A DNA stretch of 64,000 nucleotides from Sanderia malayensis (Eukaryota; Cnidaria; Scyphozoa; Semaeostomeae; Pelagiidae): assembly GCA_013076295.1 (NCBI GenBank), contig RQOL01000616.1:310001-374000 (forward strand). Direction: 5' to 3'. The notes beneath the pieces were generated by a model. That model worked only from the letters and a program-made list of their open reading frames with translations. It was not told the origin of the DNA and did not search any database. The translations under genes were made by a program, and so were the position numbers. Below, one piece after another: positions 1-10,813 of the stretch (its first letter is position 1; every line of letters begins with the position of its first letter).

Positions 1-47
1 GAGTGGGATACTGATCGAGAGCAAGACTCGACGAACTCAAAATCAAC

Positions 48-530
48 ATGGCACGACGATACGAAGGAAACGAAGCTATACTTGCAGTTGAGGAGAATAT
101 TCGAGAAAATGCTAGGCCACAAAGAACGATTGTTGACATTCAGACATTCTCTGGAAAAGATGAAGAAGATATTGCTGAGTGGTTGATTCGCTGGGAAGTC
201 GTAGCAAATGCAAAAAACTGGACTCCACAGTAACAACTCACGATGATGCCTGTCTACCTGACCGGAAGAGCTGGACGTGTATTTCGGAGATTCCCAGAAA
301 ACGTCAGAAATAGCCTCGAAGAATTGAAGGATTCCTTTCGATGAAACATTCAACACTAAAGAGAAGCGATATTTTGCCAGACAGAAACTCCACGAGATAA
401 AACAGGGATCCAAATAGTCTGTCATAGAGTTTTCTGAACCTTGTTCATACGTTGCTGACGTAACCCCTACTGCTCTTCCACAGCCAGCACACAGTGGACA
501 ACAACAGGGAAACGGCCCAGCTAGAGTTTA
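48..530 (+). pseudogene. gypsy A gag remnant
   Basis: A 61-codon open frame starts at 48 and carries the FSGKDEED..EWL pattern typical of the N-terminal retrotransposon Gag (capsid) region, followed by a stop at 231. Gag-like sequence continues in shifted frames for about 300 bases (for example LTGRAGRVFRRFPENVRNSL around 252-310). No zinc knuckle is seen before the protease begins near 560, so the C-terminal gag part is deleted or unrecognisable. The family role is packaging of element RNA in virus-like particles. This copy cannot make a full Gag. Confidence 0.65.
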
Positions 531-559
531 GCGGCGACAAGACCCTCTGGCACATTACA

Positions 560-3013
560 CAATAGTCGTCTCTACTACGTGACCGACCGTTATTCGGGAA
601 TTAGATTTTCAGTAGATACCGTCGCATCCGTCAGTGTTATTCCATGTCGTCCTTCAGACAAACGTCACAAGATCATTAACCTCCAACTTCAAGCCGTTAA
701 TAACTCGTCCATTGCAACGTATGGTGAACGATCGTTAACCTTGAACCTGGGATTACGTCGACTCTTTCGTTGGATTTTTATCATTGCGGATATTCCAACA
801 CCTATTAATGGAGCCGATTTCCTTTCATACTTTTCGTTAAATGTTAACGTTCGTCATCGTCTATTATTCGATACAACAACTAATTTAAAAATTCAAGGCA
901 TTCCTTCATCAGAGACTTCACCTCAGCTAATGTTTGCGATTCCCGAAGTTAACCACCAATGCAAGGAACTTCTTAACAAATTTAATTCAATAACAAGACC
1001 AAACAATGACGAATCAGCAGTTAAACATGTTACACACCACATTGAAACAAAAGGTCTTCCTGTCCTCAGCCGTCCACGCCGTCTTGCACCTGATCGATTG
1101 GTAATAGCCAAACGTGAATTTGGTCACATGCTCCAACTTGGTATCATTCGGCCCTCAAACAGCAGTTGGTCCTCTCCACTTCACATGGTTCCTAAGTCAA
1201 CCCCAGGCGATTGGAGACCATGTGCTGATTACCGCGCACTTAACAATGTCACAATTCCGGATCGTTACCCCATTCCACACATTCAGGATTTTACAACAAA
1301 TATTTTCAAAAACAATATTTTCAACAATTGATCTCGTCCGCGCCTACCATCAAATCCCAATCGAACCTGCTGATATTCCCAAAACTGCTATTACTACCCC
1401 CTTCGGCTTATTTGAGTTTGTTCGCATGCCATTTGGTCTACGTAATGCTGCACAAACATTTCAACGCTTTATTAATCAAGTATTACATGGTCTTGACTTT
1501 TTTTACGCTTATATTGATGACTTACTAATTGCCAGCGCTTCAGAAGCAGAACACCTTCAACATATAGATCTGCTCTTCATTCGCTTATCCGAATTTGGCG
1601 TCGTAATCAACCCAGCAAAGTGTGTCTTTGGTTCATCTTCACTAGAATTTCTCGGTCATCACATTTCCGTAGAAGGAATTTCTCCGCTGCACAAGTTTCT
1701 GCAATACGCGATTTTCCGGCACCTACATCATTACGTCAACTGCGCAAATTCCTAGGTTTAATCAACTTTTATCGTCGCTTTATTCCAAACTGTGTAACCA
1801 TCGTTAAACACTCACAGATCTTCTGGGCGGTAAGCACAGCAGAAACGCCCTTCATCTCGACGAAGTTTCACTTGCTGCATTTACAGCCATTAAATCAGCA
1901 CTTGCCGATGCTACGTTACTGGTACATCAATCACCCGATGCTCCCTATTGCCTCATGTTTGATGCATCTAATGTTGCCATAGGATCTGTTATACAACAAC
2001 GCATTAGCGGTTCTTGGCAGCCGATTTCATTCTTTTCGAAACGATTACAGCCCGCCGAAATCAAATATAGTACATTTGGTCGTGAACTACTCGCCGTATA
2101 TCTCTCACTTCGTCATTTCCGACATTGTTTGGAAGGTCGCAAATTTTACGTTCTCACCGACCGTAAGCCATTAACTTACGCATTAGCCTCGTCTGCCGAT
2201 CGCCATTCTCCACGTGAATTCCGCCATCTTGACTTCATATCGCAATTCACCACCGACATCCGCCACATTACTGGCAAAGAAAATGTCGTTGCAGACGCTT
2301 TGTCCCGAACTGAAGTGAATTCATTACACCTGGCATCCCCAATCGATTTCACACTGCTCTCCAAAGCCCAACAAGAAGACACAGATCTACATCAATTGAA
2401 CGATACATCCTCACTTCAATTAAAGGAATTTCCCATTCCTAACGCCCCTAGCACCATACTCTGTGATACTACGACTAGTACTCCGCGTCCATACGTTCCA
2501 GTTCCTTTTCGTCGTTCATTCTTCAATCACTTGCATTCTCTCTCTCATCCGGGTATTCGCGCCACACAGAATCTTATCACCGCACGCTAGGTTTGGCCTA
2601 ACATCAACACTGACCTTCGACGTTGGACTCGTTCCTGCATTCCTTGTCAACGATCCAAAATTCAACGTCGCACCGTCGCACCGATTGGTACATTTGCTAC
2701 CCCAGATGCTCGATTTGATCACGTACATATCGATCTTGTAGGTCCACTTCCACCTTCGAACGGATTTCGATATCTCCTGACTTGCATCGATCGATTCACA
2801 CGATGGCCAGTAGCAATTCCAATTGCAGATATCACAGCTGAAACTGTCGCACGTCACTTCCTTCAACATTGGATTTCCCAATTCGGTATCCCTTCCACCA
2901 TTGCGATTGACCGCGGCGCAAAATTTGAATCTTCGCTCTTCAAAACACTCACAACACTCTTTGGCATTAAACGTATACGCACTACCTCATACCACCCATG
3001 TGCTAACGGTATG
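560..3013 (+). pseudogene. gypsy A pol, first segment (protease, RT, RNase H, integrase N-terminal part)
   Basis: Order: aspartic protease near 600-660, RT near 1090-1660, RNase H near 1955-2310, integrase zinc-binding and catalytic core 2520-3013. The protease motif reads DTV instead of DTG, so the active-site glycine is lost. RT has DYRALN, a YIDD catalytic box near 1510 and the thumb-proximal FLGH..S region. RNase H starts MFDASN and includes ALSRTE. Integrase shows DLVGPLP and AIDRGAKFE, the first two catalytic aspartates. The reading frame shifts near 1295-1325, near 1670-1755 and near 1810, and a stop lies at 2588-2590. The gene continues at 3307 after a LINE insertion. Confidence 0.85.
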
Positions 3014-3306
3014 TATAGCTTGAAACCATTCCCCCTAGTACGTGCCTCTGTCGACAACTTAAAAAACTGGCCACTCTATACAAAACACATGCAAAACGTC
3101 TTGTAAGGAACAACTTCTTCAGTCAGAGAGTTTTTAACGCATGGAATAATCTACCTAACGAAGTCGTGAGAGCCAAGTCAGTTAACGAGTTCAAAGCGAA
3201 CATTGATAAGCATTGGAACAAAACTGGATATGGATACCAAATAGGCTTATAAGCCTAAACACTAAATCCATAAATTTGTAATTGTAATTGTAATTGTAAT
3301 TCTATG
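3014..3306 (+). mobile_element. 5'-truncated LINE 3' end inserted in gypsy A
   Basis: The inserted 293 bases encode, in one frame, a segment FFSQRVFNAWNNLP followed by VNEFKANIDKHW and a stop. This is the standard C-terminal tail of invertebrate CR1/Jockey-like non-LTR retrotransposon ORF2 proteins. It ends in a short (TTGTAA)n tail at 3279-3300. TATG flanks both sides (3010-3013 and 3303-3306), consistent with a short target duplication. The host integrase frame resumes immediately after 3306. Extreme 5' truncation and a simple-repeat tail fit target-primed reverse transcription. Confidence 0.75.
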
Positions 3307-3704
3307 GTAGAACGATTTCACCACCAACTCAAGTCCCCTTTGAAAGCACACCTAAATGCAAGCAACTGGTCCGAAGCATTGCCCCTCGTTCTCCTTTCAA
3401 TTCGTAATACAATTAAAGCCGACCTCGATTGCACACCTTCTCCGCTCGTCTTTGGAACAACTTTATGATTACCTGGCGAATTCTTTACTCCGTCTCGCAA
3501 CCAATCAGACCTCGACCCAGCCAACTACGCTCATCGTCTTCAGCTAGTCCTGCAAAAATTATCTGCAATTCCACTTCGCCAACAATCGCCCTCTTCGCAT
3601 ATACCAGCTGACCTTGCCTCCTGCACACACGTCTTCGTTAGACACGATGCTGTCCGAAAGCCTTTGCAAGCACCTTACGATGGCCCTTACAAAGTTCTTC
3701 ATTG
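3307..3704 (+). pseudogene. gypsy A pol, second segment (integrase C-terminal part)
   Basis: After the LINE insert the frame continues with VERFHHQLK, which supplies the third catalytic residue (E) of the integrase DDE triad, then SWSEALPLVLLSIRN-type core sequence and, near 3660-3704, a GPYKVLH motif of the GPY/F C-terminal module. At least one frameshift lies near 3455-3480. The segment ends exactly at the ATTG (3701-3704) duplicated by insertion of gypsy B. Confidence 0.75.
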
Positions 3705-3923
3705 TGTTAACTCGGGCCAAAAGGCCGTTGTTGCAGAGGTGCAGGTATGTCAGAAAGATATACACTGATTTGAGATTTCGCAACTATATCGTAAACATAT
3801 AACAAAACAATTAAGAAATTAACAACAGTATCAAAATCGTTCGATCGCTTTTCAGTTCCAAAGTCATGCTCGAATTACGGAAGTAATTGCGATCCATTTC
3901 GATGGGGGGGGGGGGTCCTCACA
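3705..3923 (-). repeat. 3' LTR of gypsy B
   Basis: 219 bases, 3' LTR in element orientation, nearly identical to 10221-10440. In element orientation it begins TGTGAGGA followed by a run of 12 C and ends GTTAACA. Confidence 0.93.
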
Positions 3924-3937
3924 CACGTCCCTCCTTT
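3924..3937 (-). other. polypurine tract of gypsy B
   Basis: Read on the minus strand the 14 bases directly before the 3' LTR are AAAGGAGGGACGTG, a purine-rich tract in the position expected for plus-strand DNA priming. Confidence 0.6.
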
Positions 3938-4202
3938 AAGAAAAATGTTCTCCTGAACAATTTGGATGATCTTTTGAGCACGGACTTTGTATTGTAGTTG
4001 CAATGATCTGTACCCCGGGGATGGCCAGTCGCCGAACGTTTCTAACTATATCAGCAACTGTATGAAGAGATGTGTACGAACATCAAAATAACAATGCAGC
4101 GATTGTCTTTCTTTGTATCACTCTTTTGTGTTAACAATTGGACGGAACGAGAACGATAATTAAACTTTTTCAGTTAATTATCAGCGGTAAAAATGTAATT
4201 AG

Positions 4203-4860
4203 TCAATAAGCAATGTTTAGTATTGAAGGTACGATACAAGGGTATGCCCACGGATGATATGCACCATACGGATACATTGGTGGTGGTGCCTTCATGTTAA
4301 CTTGTCTCCACGGATTAAGTAACATGTGTTGACCTTGCAATGAATAGATGCCAGCATGCTGTACGTTTGAAGGTGAACCAAACTTTCCATAATTTAACAT
4401 TATTGGTGGGTGCCTAGTTCGCTGCGGTCTGTGGTTGTTCAGTTGTGGCGTGGCTGTTCTTGAAATACTATTCGAGCAATATGGTTCCGCGAAAGGTGAT
4501 AGGTTACTGTCATCAGCCTGTGCTGTAGTAGGTTCTGGTGTCCTTTCATTCGTGTCTGGTCTTTCTGATTCTGAGGAGACTGACGATGAATCAATGCCAT
4601 TCCTTTCATGCAACAACTGTGCAGGTGTGAAAGAAGGAAATTCTTCTGTATCCGACTGATTATCGTCGTCAACTGGAGTCGTTCGGCTCCTGTTTTGTGA
4701 TCGTTTGCAATGAGTGTATCCTTTCCCTGTTTGTTGCGAGACTGTGTCGTCAGTGAAATCTTGTAACAATGTACACGGTAGTAATAAGTTCCGATGGATC
4801 GTGCGAGTACGACCGATTCCGTCTTCAGGCTTTACTACATGACTAGGCTGTTTTCCTTGC
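4203..4860 (-). pseudogene. gypsy B pol C-terminal tail
   Basis: The minus strand encodes a 188-residue open frame (4769-4203) with acidic and Ser/Thr/Pro-rich sequence and an RPQRTRHPPIML motif, as is usual at the end of gypsy pol polyproteins. Just upstream (about 4770-4860) other frames contain WETKVHIVESR and KPEDGIGRTRTIHRNLLLP, the typical integrase C-terminal module. The stretch normally between the GD of the preceding integrase segment and WETKVH appears deleted, and the frame changes there. The tail ends MYPYGAYHPWAYP before the stop at 4203. Confidence 0.7.
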
Positions 4861-4865
4861 GACTT

Positions 4866-6003
4866 TCAACAATGTGGACTTTGGTCTCCCAATACGAACA
4901 AAGTTTGTGCGGTTTCTTGCGGGAAGTCAGGTTCCGAATTAATTAATTGTTTCTTCCCCGAATGGCGCGATTTTACGAAATTTTCTGCGGCAATGGTCCG
5001 AGCTTGCTCTATTGATTGCTTCCAACTGTTGACAAAGGATGACTTTGACGTCATCGGTGGCTTTGCGTCGTCAAACAATATGTCGACAGGCAACTTCGGC
5101 GACCTACCAAACATTAGGTAAAATGGCGAAAATCCAGTAGCCGAATTTTTAGTGCAATTATACGCGTGCGTCATTTGGTTTAGACTGTCCTTCCACTTTG
5201 ATTTCTGCTTCTCGGTCATGGTTCGAAGCATGGAAAGGATGGTCTGGTTGAAACGCCCCGTCTGTCCTTGAGGATGGTATGGTGCTGTGCGAAGTTTCCT
5301 AATACCAGATAACTTTTCAAGCTGCTGGAAGAGTTTATTTTCAAATTCTTTGCCTTGATCATGCAGAATATATTCTGAAAATCCAAAACATAGGTAAAAG
5401 TCGTTGAATAGTTTCTCGGCAGCTGTTCGGGCCTCTTTGTTCCGAGTTGGATAGGCTTGCGCAAATCTTGTAAAGTTATCAACAATAACAAGAATGTATT
5501 CATACCCTCCTATACTACGCTCAAGATGCAGGAAATCAATTGATACCAATTCAAGAGGCATGGTTGATGTAATGTTCTGCAATGGTGCTCGTGTATGTAC
5601 ATTTGGTCGTCTGTCTTTCAGGCAAGGGCAAATTTTTGTGACATATTCATGAATCTGTGTGTACATGCGCGGCCAATGAAACCGTTCACGAGCCAGGTCG
5701 AAAACTCGGTCTGTCCCCAAGTGCCCCATGTTGTTGTGTAGTTCCTTAATTACCAGCGAGCGATACTTTCTGGGAAGAACAAGTTGATCAAGGTTGCCGG
5801 AACAATGTCGTAAAATGCCTGAGTCTGTGAAATAAAAACGATCCCATTCACGTAGCAAAATTTTCACTGTAGGACCTTCATGCTTTGTCTCGTCAGCCGA
5901 TGGTTTATGTCCGTCATGTTTAAAACTAATGATCCTTGAGATGTCTTGATCATGCACTTGGGCTTCAATTATCTCCTTGGTGCTTATCTGGCAAAGGTCT
6001 TTA
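4866..6003 (-). pseudogene. gypsy B integrase
   Basis: An open frame of 363 codons (5957-4866) extends upstream in the same frame to about 6003. It shows an N-terminal HHCC-like zinc region (HNNMGHLGTDRV, then KICPCLKDRR), then the catalytic core with SIDFLHLE (first D) and ILHDQGKEFE (second D). At the third catalytic position the sequence reads QGQTGRFNQT, with Gly where ERFN or RRFN-type elements keep Glu, so the DDE triad is broken. It is separated from the RNase H frame by a one-base shift near 5995-6005 and ends at 4866 in a deletion of the C-terminal module. Confidence 0.85.
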
Positions 6004-8650
6004 TATTGAATACATTCTCGTTAACATGTGCTCTGTTGATTGCTGCTATCCAGCTGGATTCATTGCGTTCCTGAGCCTTTACGTTATTAATGATGGCATC
6101 AATTGTGTCTGTGGATGTCTCTTCAGTGCAAAGGATCTGATAGTCAAGGGGCAACCGAGAAAGTGCATCTGCCTCAATGTTCCTTGAACCGGGACGATAT
6201 CGAATCTTAAAATTGAAGTCGGCCAACTCCGCAACCCACCTGTATCCCGTTGCGTTCAACTTAGCTGTAGTTAACACATATGTTAGTGGGTTGTTGTCAG
6301 TGTAGACTTCAAAACTTGGAGCATAATACAAGTAATCCCGGAAGTGATTGCAGATGGCCCACTTCAGTGCCAAAAATTCAAGTTTTCCTGCATGCATGTG
6401 GTATCCTTTTTCCGCCGGAGTCAATGTTCTGGAACTGTAACCAGTAACACGCAGCTTTCCAGCTTCATCGGCTTGATATAACACAGCACCCAGTCCATCT
6501 TTGCTGGCATCGGTGTGCAGGACAAGTTCCCGATTAAAATCTTGGTATGCTAAAATTGGAGGGGATGTTAATGCACCAATCAATGTCATGAGAGCCTGTT
6601 GATGGTTTGCTGTCCATGATATTGTGTAACTTGATGGTAATGGACCATGTTTCGACTTTCCTTTGGACTGTCTCTCCAATGACTTTGATCCCTCTGTTAG
6701 TCTGTCGTCGAGCCGAAGGAGGTCAGTTAATGGTTTGGCTATCTTGGCAAAACCTGGTATATATTTACGGTAGTATCCAAGAAGACCCAATAATTTCCGC
6801 AATTCACCAATGTTTTTTGGTGGCTTGTCTGATAGAGATGTGATTGTCTTGATGTTGGATAAATCAGGTTTATACCCTTCTGGAGAAACAATGTGGCCAA
6901 GATAGCACACCTCACGTTTGAAGAATTTGCATTTGCGTGCTTTCAGCTTCACTCCATGTTTGTTGAGGCGTTGCAGAACTGTTCGTAAATGCTTGATGTG
7001 GTCCTCAAAACTTTGACTAAAAACAATGATATCGTCCAAATAAGGGACACACATTTCATCTCGTAAACCTGACAAACACTCTTCCATAAACCTTTGAAAT
7101 ACTGAGGGCGCGTTGGTTAACCCAAACGGTATTCTTTTGTATAAACCCCAGGGGGTAATGAATGCGGTTTTACAGCGACTTTCTTCCGAAACATATCCTT
7201 GGTGGTAGGCCTTGTTCATGTCCAATAATGAGAATAAAGTGTTTCCACCGAGATTTTCCACTGTTTGTTGTATTCGTGGCAATGGGTGTCTGTCTGGCAT
7301 CGTCTTTTTGTTTAAAGCGCGGTAATCTATGCATAGTCTCAACGTTCCATCCTTTTTTCGGACACATTCAACTGGCGACGAGTACGGAGATTTTGACTTG
7401 CGTATAAAATTCTTGTTCAGCAAATCCTCAATGTAAAGTTTTACTTCTGTAAATAACGGTTTAGGAACATTCATATACGACTTCTGTACGGGTATATTGT
7501 CTGTTAGGTTGATATCCAGCTGTAATTCAGGAATTTGGCCAACATCTGCGTCACTTTTGGAAAATACAGAGGACACGTCGTGGAGCATTTTCAACACAAC
7601 ATCTTTTTGGTCGTCTGTTAGTCCTTGAAGGTTCACCTCATTGATAACCGCAGAATTTGCTTCACATTCGCTGGAAACAGAACTCACTTTCACGGAAATG
7701 TCATCAGCTACTGGTTGGGATGTTGGAAGGTTTTTTTTCGTGACATCAACCACTGCTACTGAACGAACTTGTTCAACTCTACCAAGTACGGTGCGACCCT
7801 GAATAGTAATGTCCTGGCTGGTTGTGTTTGTTACAGGGATATCAATGCGAGAAGTTGTCGGCTTCACAGTGACAACTTTATCGTGCAACTGCACTCCTTC
7901 AGGCCATGTTTCGACATCATTAGGTTCAAACATAAACAATGTTGCCTTTGAGACAGCTGGTATTTGGATACGGCATGGGACAGTCACTGAAGCATTCTTC
8001 GGAATTGCGATGCGATTTTTAGTAGCTTTGACAGGAAATGGTAATTCTTTCTTGGCATCTTCCACCACTTCAACAAACGTTGCGATATTGTCAGCCTTGA
8101 CTTGATTCAGGGATGAAACCCAGGAAGCAACAAAGCTGTCAGATGGTGTACGATGCTGTGTCACCAATTCTTCAACCACGTTAAACCCAACGATAACATT
8201 TTCCATATCGTGTTCAGTAACTAAAAAAGGTACTTGAATAGTATCCGTAGAGGCCCCTGGCAACGCAAATACGAGTGTAACAAAGCCAACATATGGCAAA
8301 TCGGAACCATTGGCTGTTGTAAGGTCCAATGTTTGACTGACCCCTAAAATGTTTGAAACGTCAGAAATTTTCGTGTCGGGGAAAACATCATGCAAGACAG
8401 AGTTTGAGATAATTGATACTTGGGCACCAGTGTCGAGCAATACCGTCATGGCTATATTGTCTAGCGTACACTCCATGACACATTTTTCTCCGATTAATTT
8501 GGCAATTTTCTGATGTGTTTTTGGAGTCAAATGAGACGAATAAAAGAAATCATCTTCAGAGTCACCAATAATTTTGTCGTCGTAATTTCTGTTCCTTGAG
8601 CTCTGCGCTATGGCTTGACAAATGTTCTTATGTCCAGACCAGTCTTTTTT
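5984..8650 (-). pseudogene. gypsy B protease, reverse transcriptase and RNase H
   Basis: This is the longest open frame of the element (about 890 codons without interruption). In order: the end of a MYND-type finger ([11 protein letters not shown]), an aspartic protease with [11 protein letters not shown] near 8430, a linker of about 250 residues, RT with [22 protein letters not shown] and the YLDD catalytic box near 7040, then RNase H with [13 protein letters not shown] near 6520 and EADALSRLP near 6155. All visible RT and protease catalytic residues are present. Only the junctions with the gag/MYND frame (A7 run at 8645-8651) and with integrase (near 6000) are out of frame. A possible start Met at 8668 lies beyond the A7 run, so expression was probably as a gag-pol fusion. 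Confidence 0.88.
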
Positions 8651-8812
8651 TGACAATTTTTCGTACAATAATTAACAGTTTTACACTGGCTACAAGTGCC
8701 GAAGTTACATTTGATAGTGTCTTCTTTTAAACAAAAATGGCAAGTTAGAGGCTCTTTACTCTTAGAAGCTACGGTCGGCCCCTGTTTGACCGCAGCGCTC
8801 TCCCGTTTTTTT
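8645..8812 (-). pseudogene. MYND-type zinc finger segment at the gag-pol junction of gypsy B
   Basis: Between two A7 runs (minus strand; plus-strand T runs at 8806-8812 and 8645-8651) a third frame is open and encodes CHFC, CSQC, then [10 protein letters not shown]. Past the second A7 run the pattern is completed in the next frame by DWSGHKNIC. The spacing C-x2-C, C-x2-C, YC-x3-C, then W, H-x3-C is that of a MYND finger, a protein-protein interaction module usually found in chromatin and signalling proteins. It stands between the Gag zinc knuckle and the protease. That it is part of the translated polyprotein is inferred from conserved spacing across the frame changes. Confidence 0.7.
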
Positions 8813-10125
8813 GGGTATTTCGCTGCTTACAACCTCGGGCATAATGAGAAGAGTCTCCACAAACGAAACAATGTTGGCAATCTTCTGGCGTACCACGACT
8901 TTTGCACTCTTCGCAGCTGCGCAAGTGAGGCCTTGTTTGCGTAGGGTTATCCTTTGATTCATGGGGTGATTGGACCTTATACTCTTCAAATGATGCCTGT
9001 AATTTTGCTAGTCCGGCTTGGACGGTATGCAGGGCAGCCAAAAATTGATTATCTCTTTCAGGGGCAGCCGCATTACCATTTTTTGACTCATAGGATGTCT
9101 GTCTGGGCTGGGGGGGTAACTTGATCAATTTTCCCTGTGGCAATTTTTGGAGGTCTTCTCCCAAATTTTGAGTCCCCTTCCTGTTCTTCAGAAAAAATTA
9201 TGTTCATTTCACCAATTAATTCTTCGTCAGAAACATTGAGGCTTTGGAGAAAAGGTCTCAGCTTAGATCCAATTGACTCGTCACGCAACCCTGTTTCTAT
9301 TGAATAGAGAAACAAACTTTGGATCATTTCCGGGTCATATTTGATTTTTGAGTCAGCTTCTTTTGAGGTAAACATTACACGTTGACGCAGCTCCAAAGCT
9401 CGAAAAAGAAATGCCTGTGCATCCTCATTCGGGACCTGGGTTAGAGTTGAAAGATTTTTGTATAACTCTGTGGAGGATTTTTCCCTGTAATGTGAGCGAA
9501 GAATTTTTCGTAGCTTCGGTAGAGGGAGATCAGGGGTACATTCCAAAAAGCTGCGAAGTGTCATTCCAGGGCTTATCGATTGTATAACAGCTTCCCTCAC
9601 TTTAATTTCGCTATAGCCCTTGGATAGAGCACCCTCTATTTGGTGGATGAGAGAAATAAAATTCAACTTATTTGTTTCCCCTGGCTGACCAATAGTGCCT
9701 GATATTTTCAATTCTCTCCTCATCAATGAATTTTCTCCAGCCATCCAAAAAGATAACTGTGTTTCCTCTCCTACCTTCGACTTGTTTGCCTTTTTACTTA
9801 GCTCAGCGATTTCTTTTTTTAGTTTTTCTTGTTCTCTCTTCAATTTCGACAATTCTGTTTCTGACTCCTCATTGTCGGAGTCAATCTCTTCTTCCAGCGG
9901 TGGCATGTCTGCAATTAAAAGTTCCATTAGGCCTTCCAAAAATGAACGAATCTCTGTCTCATCCTCTCCACTTGAGATGAGTGCGATGGCCGAACGAATC
10001 TCCTTTAAGACTTGGCGTTTAGTCTTCCCATCTTCAGTGATCTTCAAATGAACACATAAACGAGTCAAAACGTCGTCTTCTAACGAGTACAATCGACCCA
10101 GAATCTCGACTTCCAATTTGTCCAA
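8769..10125 (-). pseudogene. gypsy B gag (capsid and CCHC knuckle), split at a C7 run
   Basis: The first frame (10125-9088, 345 codons) starts MDKLEVEILGRLYSLED and contains an acidic coiled-coil-like stretch (KREQEKLKKEIAELSKKA) and a capsid-like helical region with SFLECTPDLPLPKLRKIL. The second frame (open to 8769) carries CEECKSRG and a CCHC knuckle CFVCGDSSHYARGC. The two frames meet at a run of seven C (minus strand; G run at 9110-9116), so a one-base length change there would make one gag. The knuckle binds element RNA in related proteins. The start is chosen because it is the first Met after the PBS and leader. Confidence 0.82.
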
Positions 10126-10200
10126 ATCCTTATCTTCCCGTCTAACTTTTTAGGCCACTTGCTTGACAATGTTTAAAAAATAATCAGCATAATAAATCTT

Positions 10201-10218
10201 GTCCCGTCGGAGGTGCCA
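10201..10218 (-). other. primer binding site of gypsy B
   Basis: Immediately inside the 5' LTR (two bases away, minus strand) the sequence is TGGCACCTCCGACGGGAC. It starts with TGG, as expected for pairing with a tRNA 3' CCA end. I could not identify the tRNA with confidence. Confidence 0.6.
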
Positions 10219-10220
10219 AA

Positions 10221-10440
10221 TGTTAACTCGCGCCAAAAGGCCGTTGTTGCAGAGGTGCAGGTATGTCAGAAAGATATACACTGATTTGAGATTTCGCAAC
10301 TATATCGTAAACATATAACAAAACAATTAAGAAATTGACAACAGTATCAAAATCGTTCGATCGCTTTTCAGTTCCAAAGTCATGCTCGAATTACGGAAGT
10401 AATTGCGATCCATTTCGATGGGGGGGGGGGGGTCCTCACA
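10221..10440 (-). repeat. 5' LTR of gypsy B
   Basis: 220 bases, matching 3705-3923 except for two substitutions and one extra base in the homopolymer (13 versus 12). It should carry the element promoter, but I see no convincing TATA box. Confidence 0.93.
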
Positions 10441-10700
10441 ATTGCACCGACAAGCACTTTTTACTCGACATCAAAGGCCAACCTAATAGAGTCAGCATTG
10501 ACCGCCTCAAAGTCGGACACCTCGACACTGCCTATTTACCTCTTACATCGCCACCACCTCTGCTTTCAGAAAACGCCCCACTTACTCCAGCGTCTACCGC
10601 ACAACAACCACCCCCATAACAACTGCCCGCCCAGCCCTCTCTTCAGCGCACAGCTCGCTCTGGAAGACACGTCCATTTTCCCGTTCGCTACGGATTTGAC
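10441..10700 (+). pseudogene. gypsy A pol C-terminal tail
   Basis: The gypsy A frame resumes at the duplicated ATTG and reads DKHFLLDIKGQ, then VSIDRLKVGHL, the classical end of the gypsy integrase GPY/F module. A proline-rich tail follows to a stop at 10617-10619. In another frame SGRHVHFPVRYG is seen near 10655-10690, the usual final motif of such polyproteins, so a frameshift lies in the C-rich stretch near 10610. Confidence 0.8.
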
Positions 10701-10813
10701 TCTTAAAACTGTTAAGTACATTATTTCACTTTTATATCACAGTCGTAATCATTTCGTATTTTCTTCGCTATATCGAATGCTTCACTCCGCTCGCCTTCTA
10801 GGAGGGAAGCTAT

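Larger units (their letters stand above)
3705..10440 (-). mobile_element. Ty3/gypsy retrotransposon B, complete with both LTRs
   Basis: Two matching LTRs bound the element: 3705-3923 and 10221-10440, each running TGTTAAC to CCTCACA on the plus strand. The 4-bp duplication ATTG is at 3701-3704 and 10441-10444. Coding order on the minus strand is gag, MYND-type finger, protease, RT, RNase H, integrase and a C-terminal tail. Between the LTRs I count two substitutions plus one homopolymer length difference (G12 versus G13), implying recent insertion. It sits in antisense orientation inside the integrase C-terminal region of gypsy A, whose frame resumes after 10440. Confidence 0.95.

Noticed and set aside
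8645..9116. Programmed ribosomal frameshifting at A7/C7 sites in gypsy B
   Set aside because: Possible for one gag-pol junction, but three consecutive homopolymer shifts, one within gag and one within the finger, fit indel error or mutation better; kept only as an alternative.
9695..10051. Ser-rich plus-strand frame opposite gypsy B gag
   Set aside because: Antisense shadow of the acidic coiled-coil part of gag.
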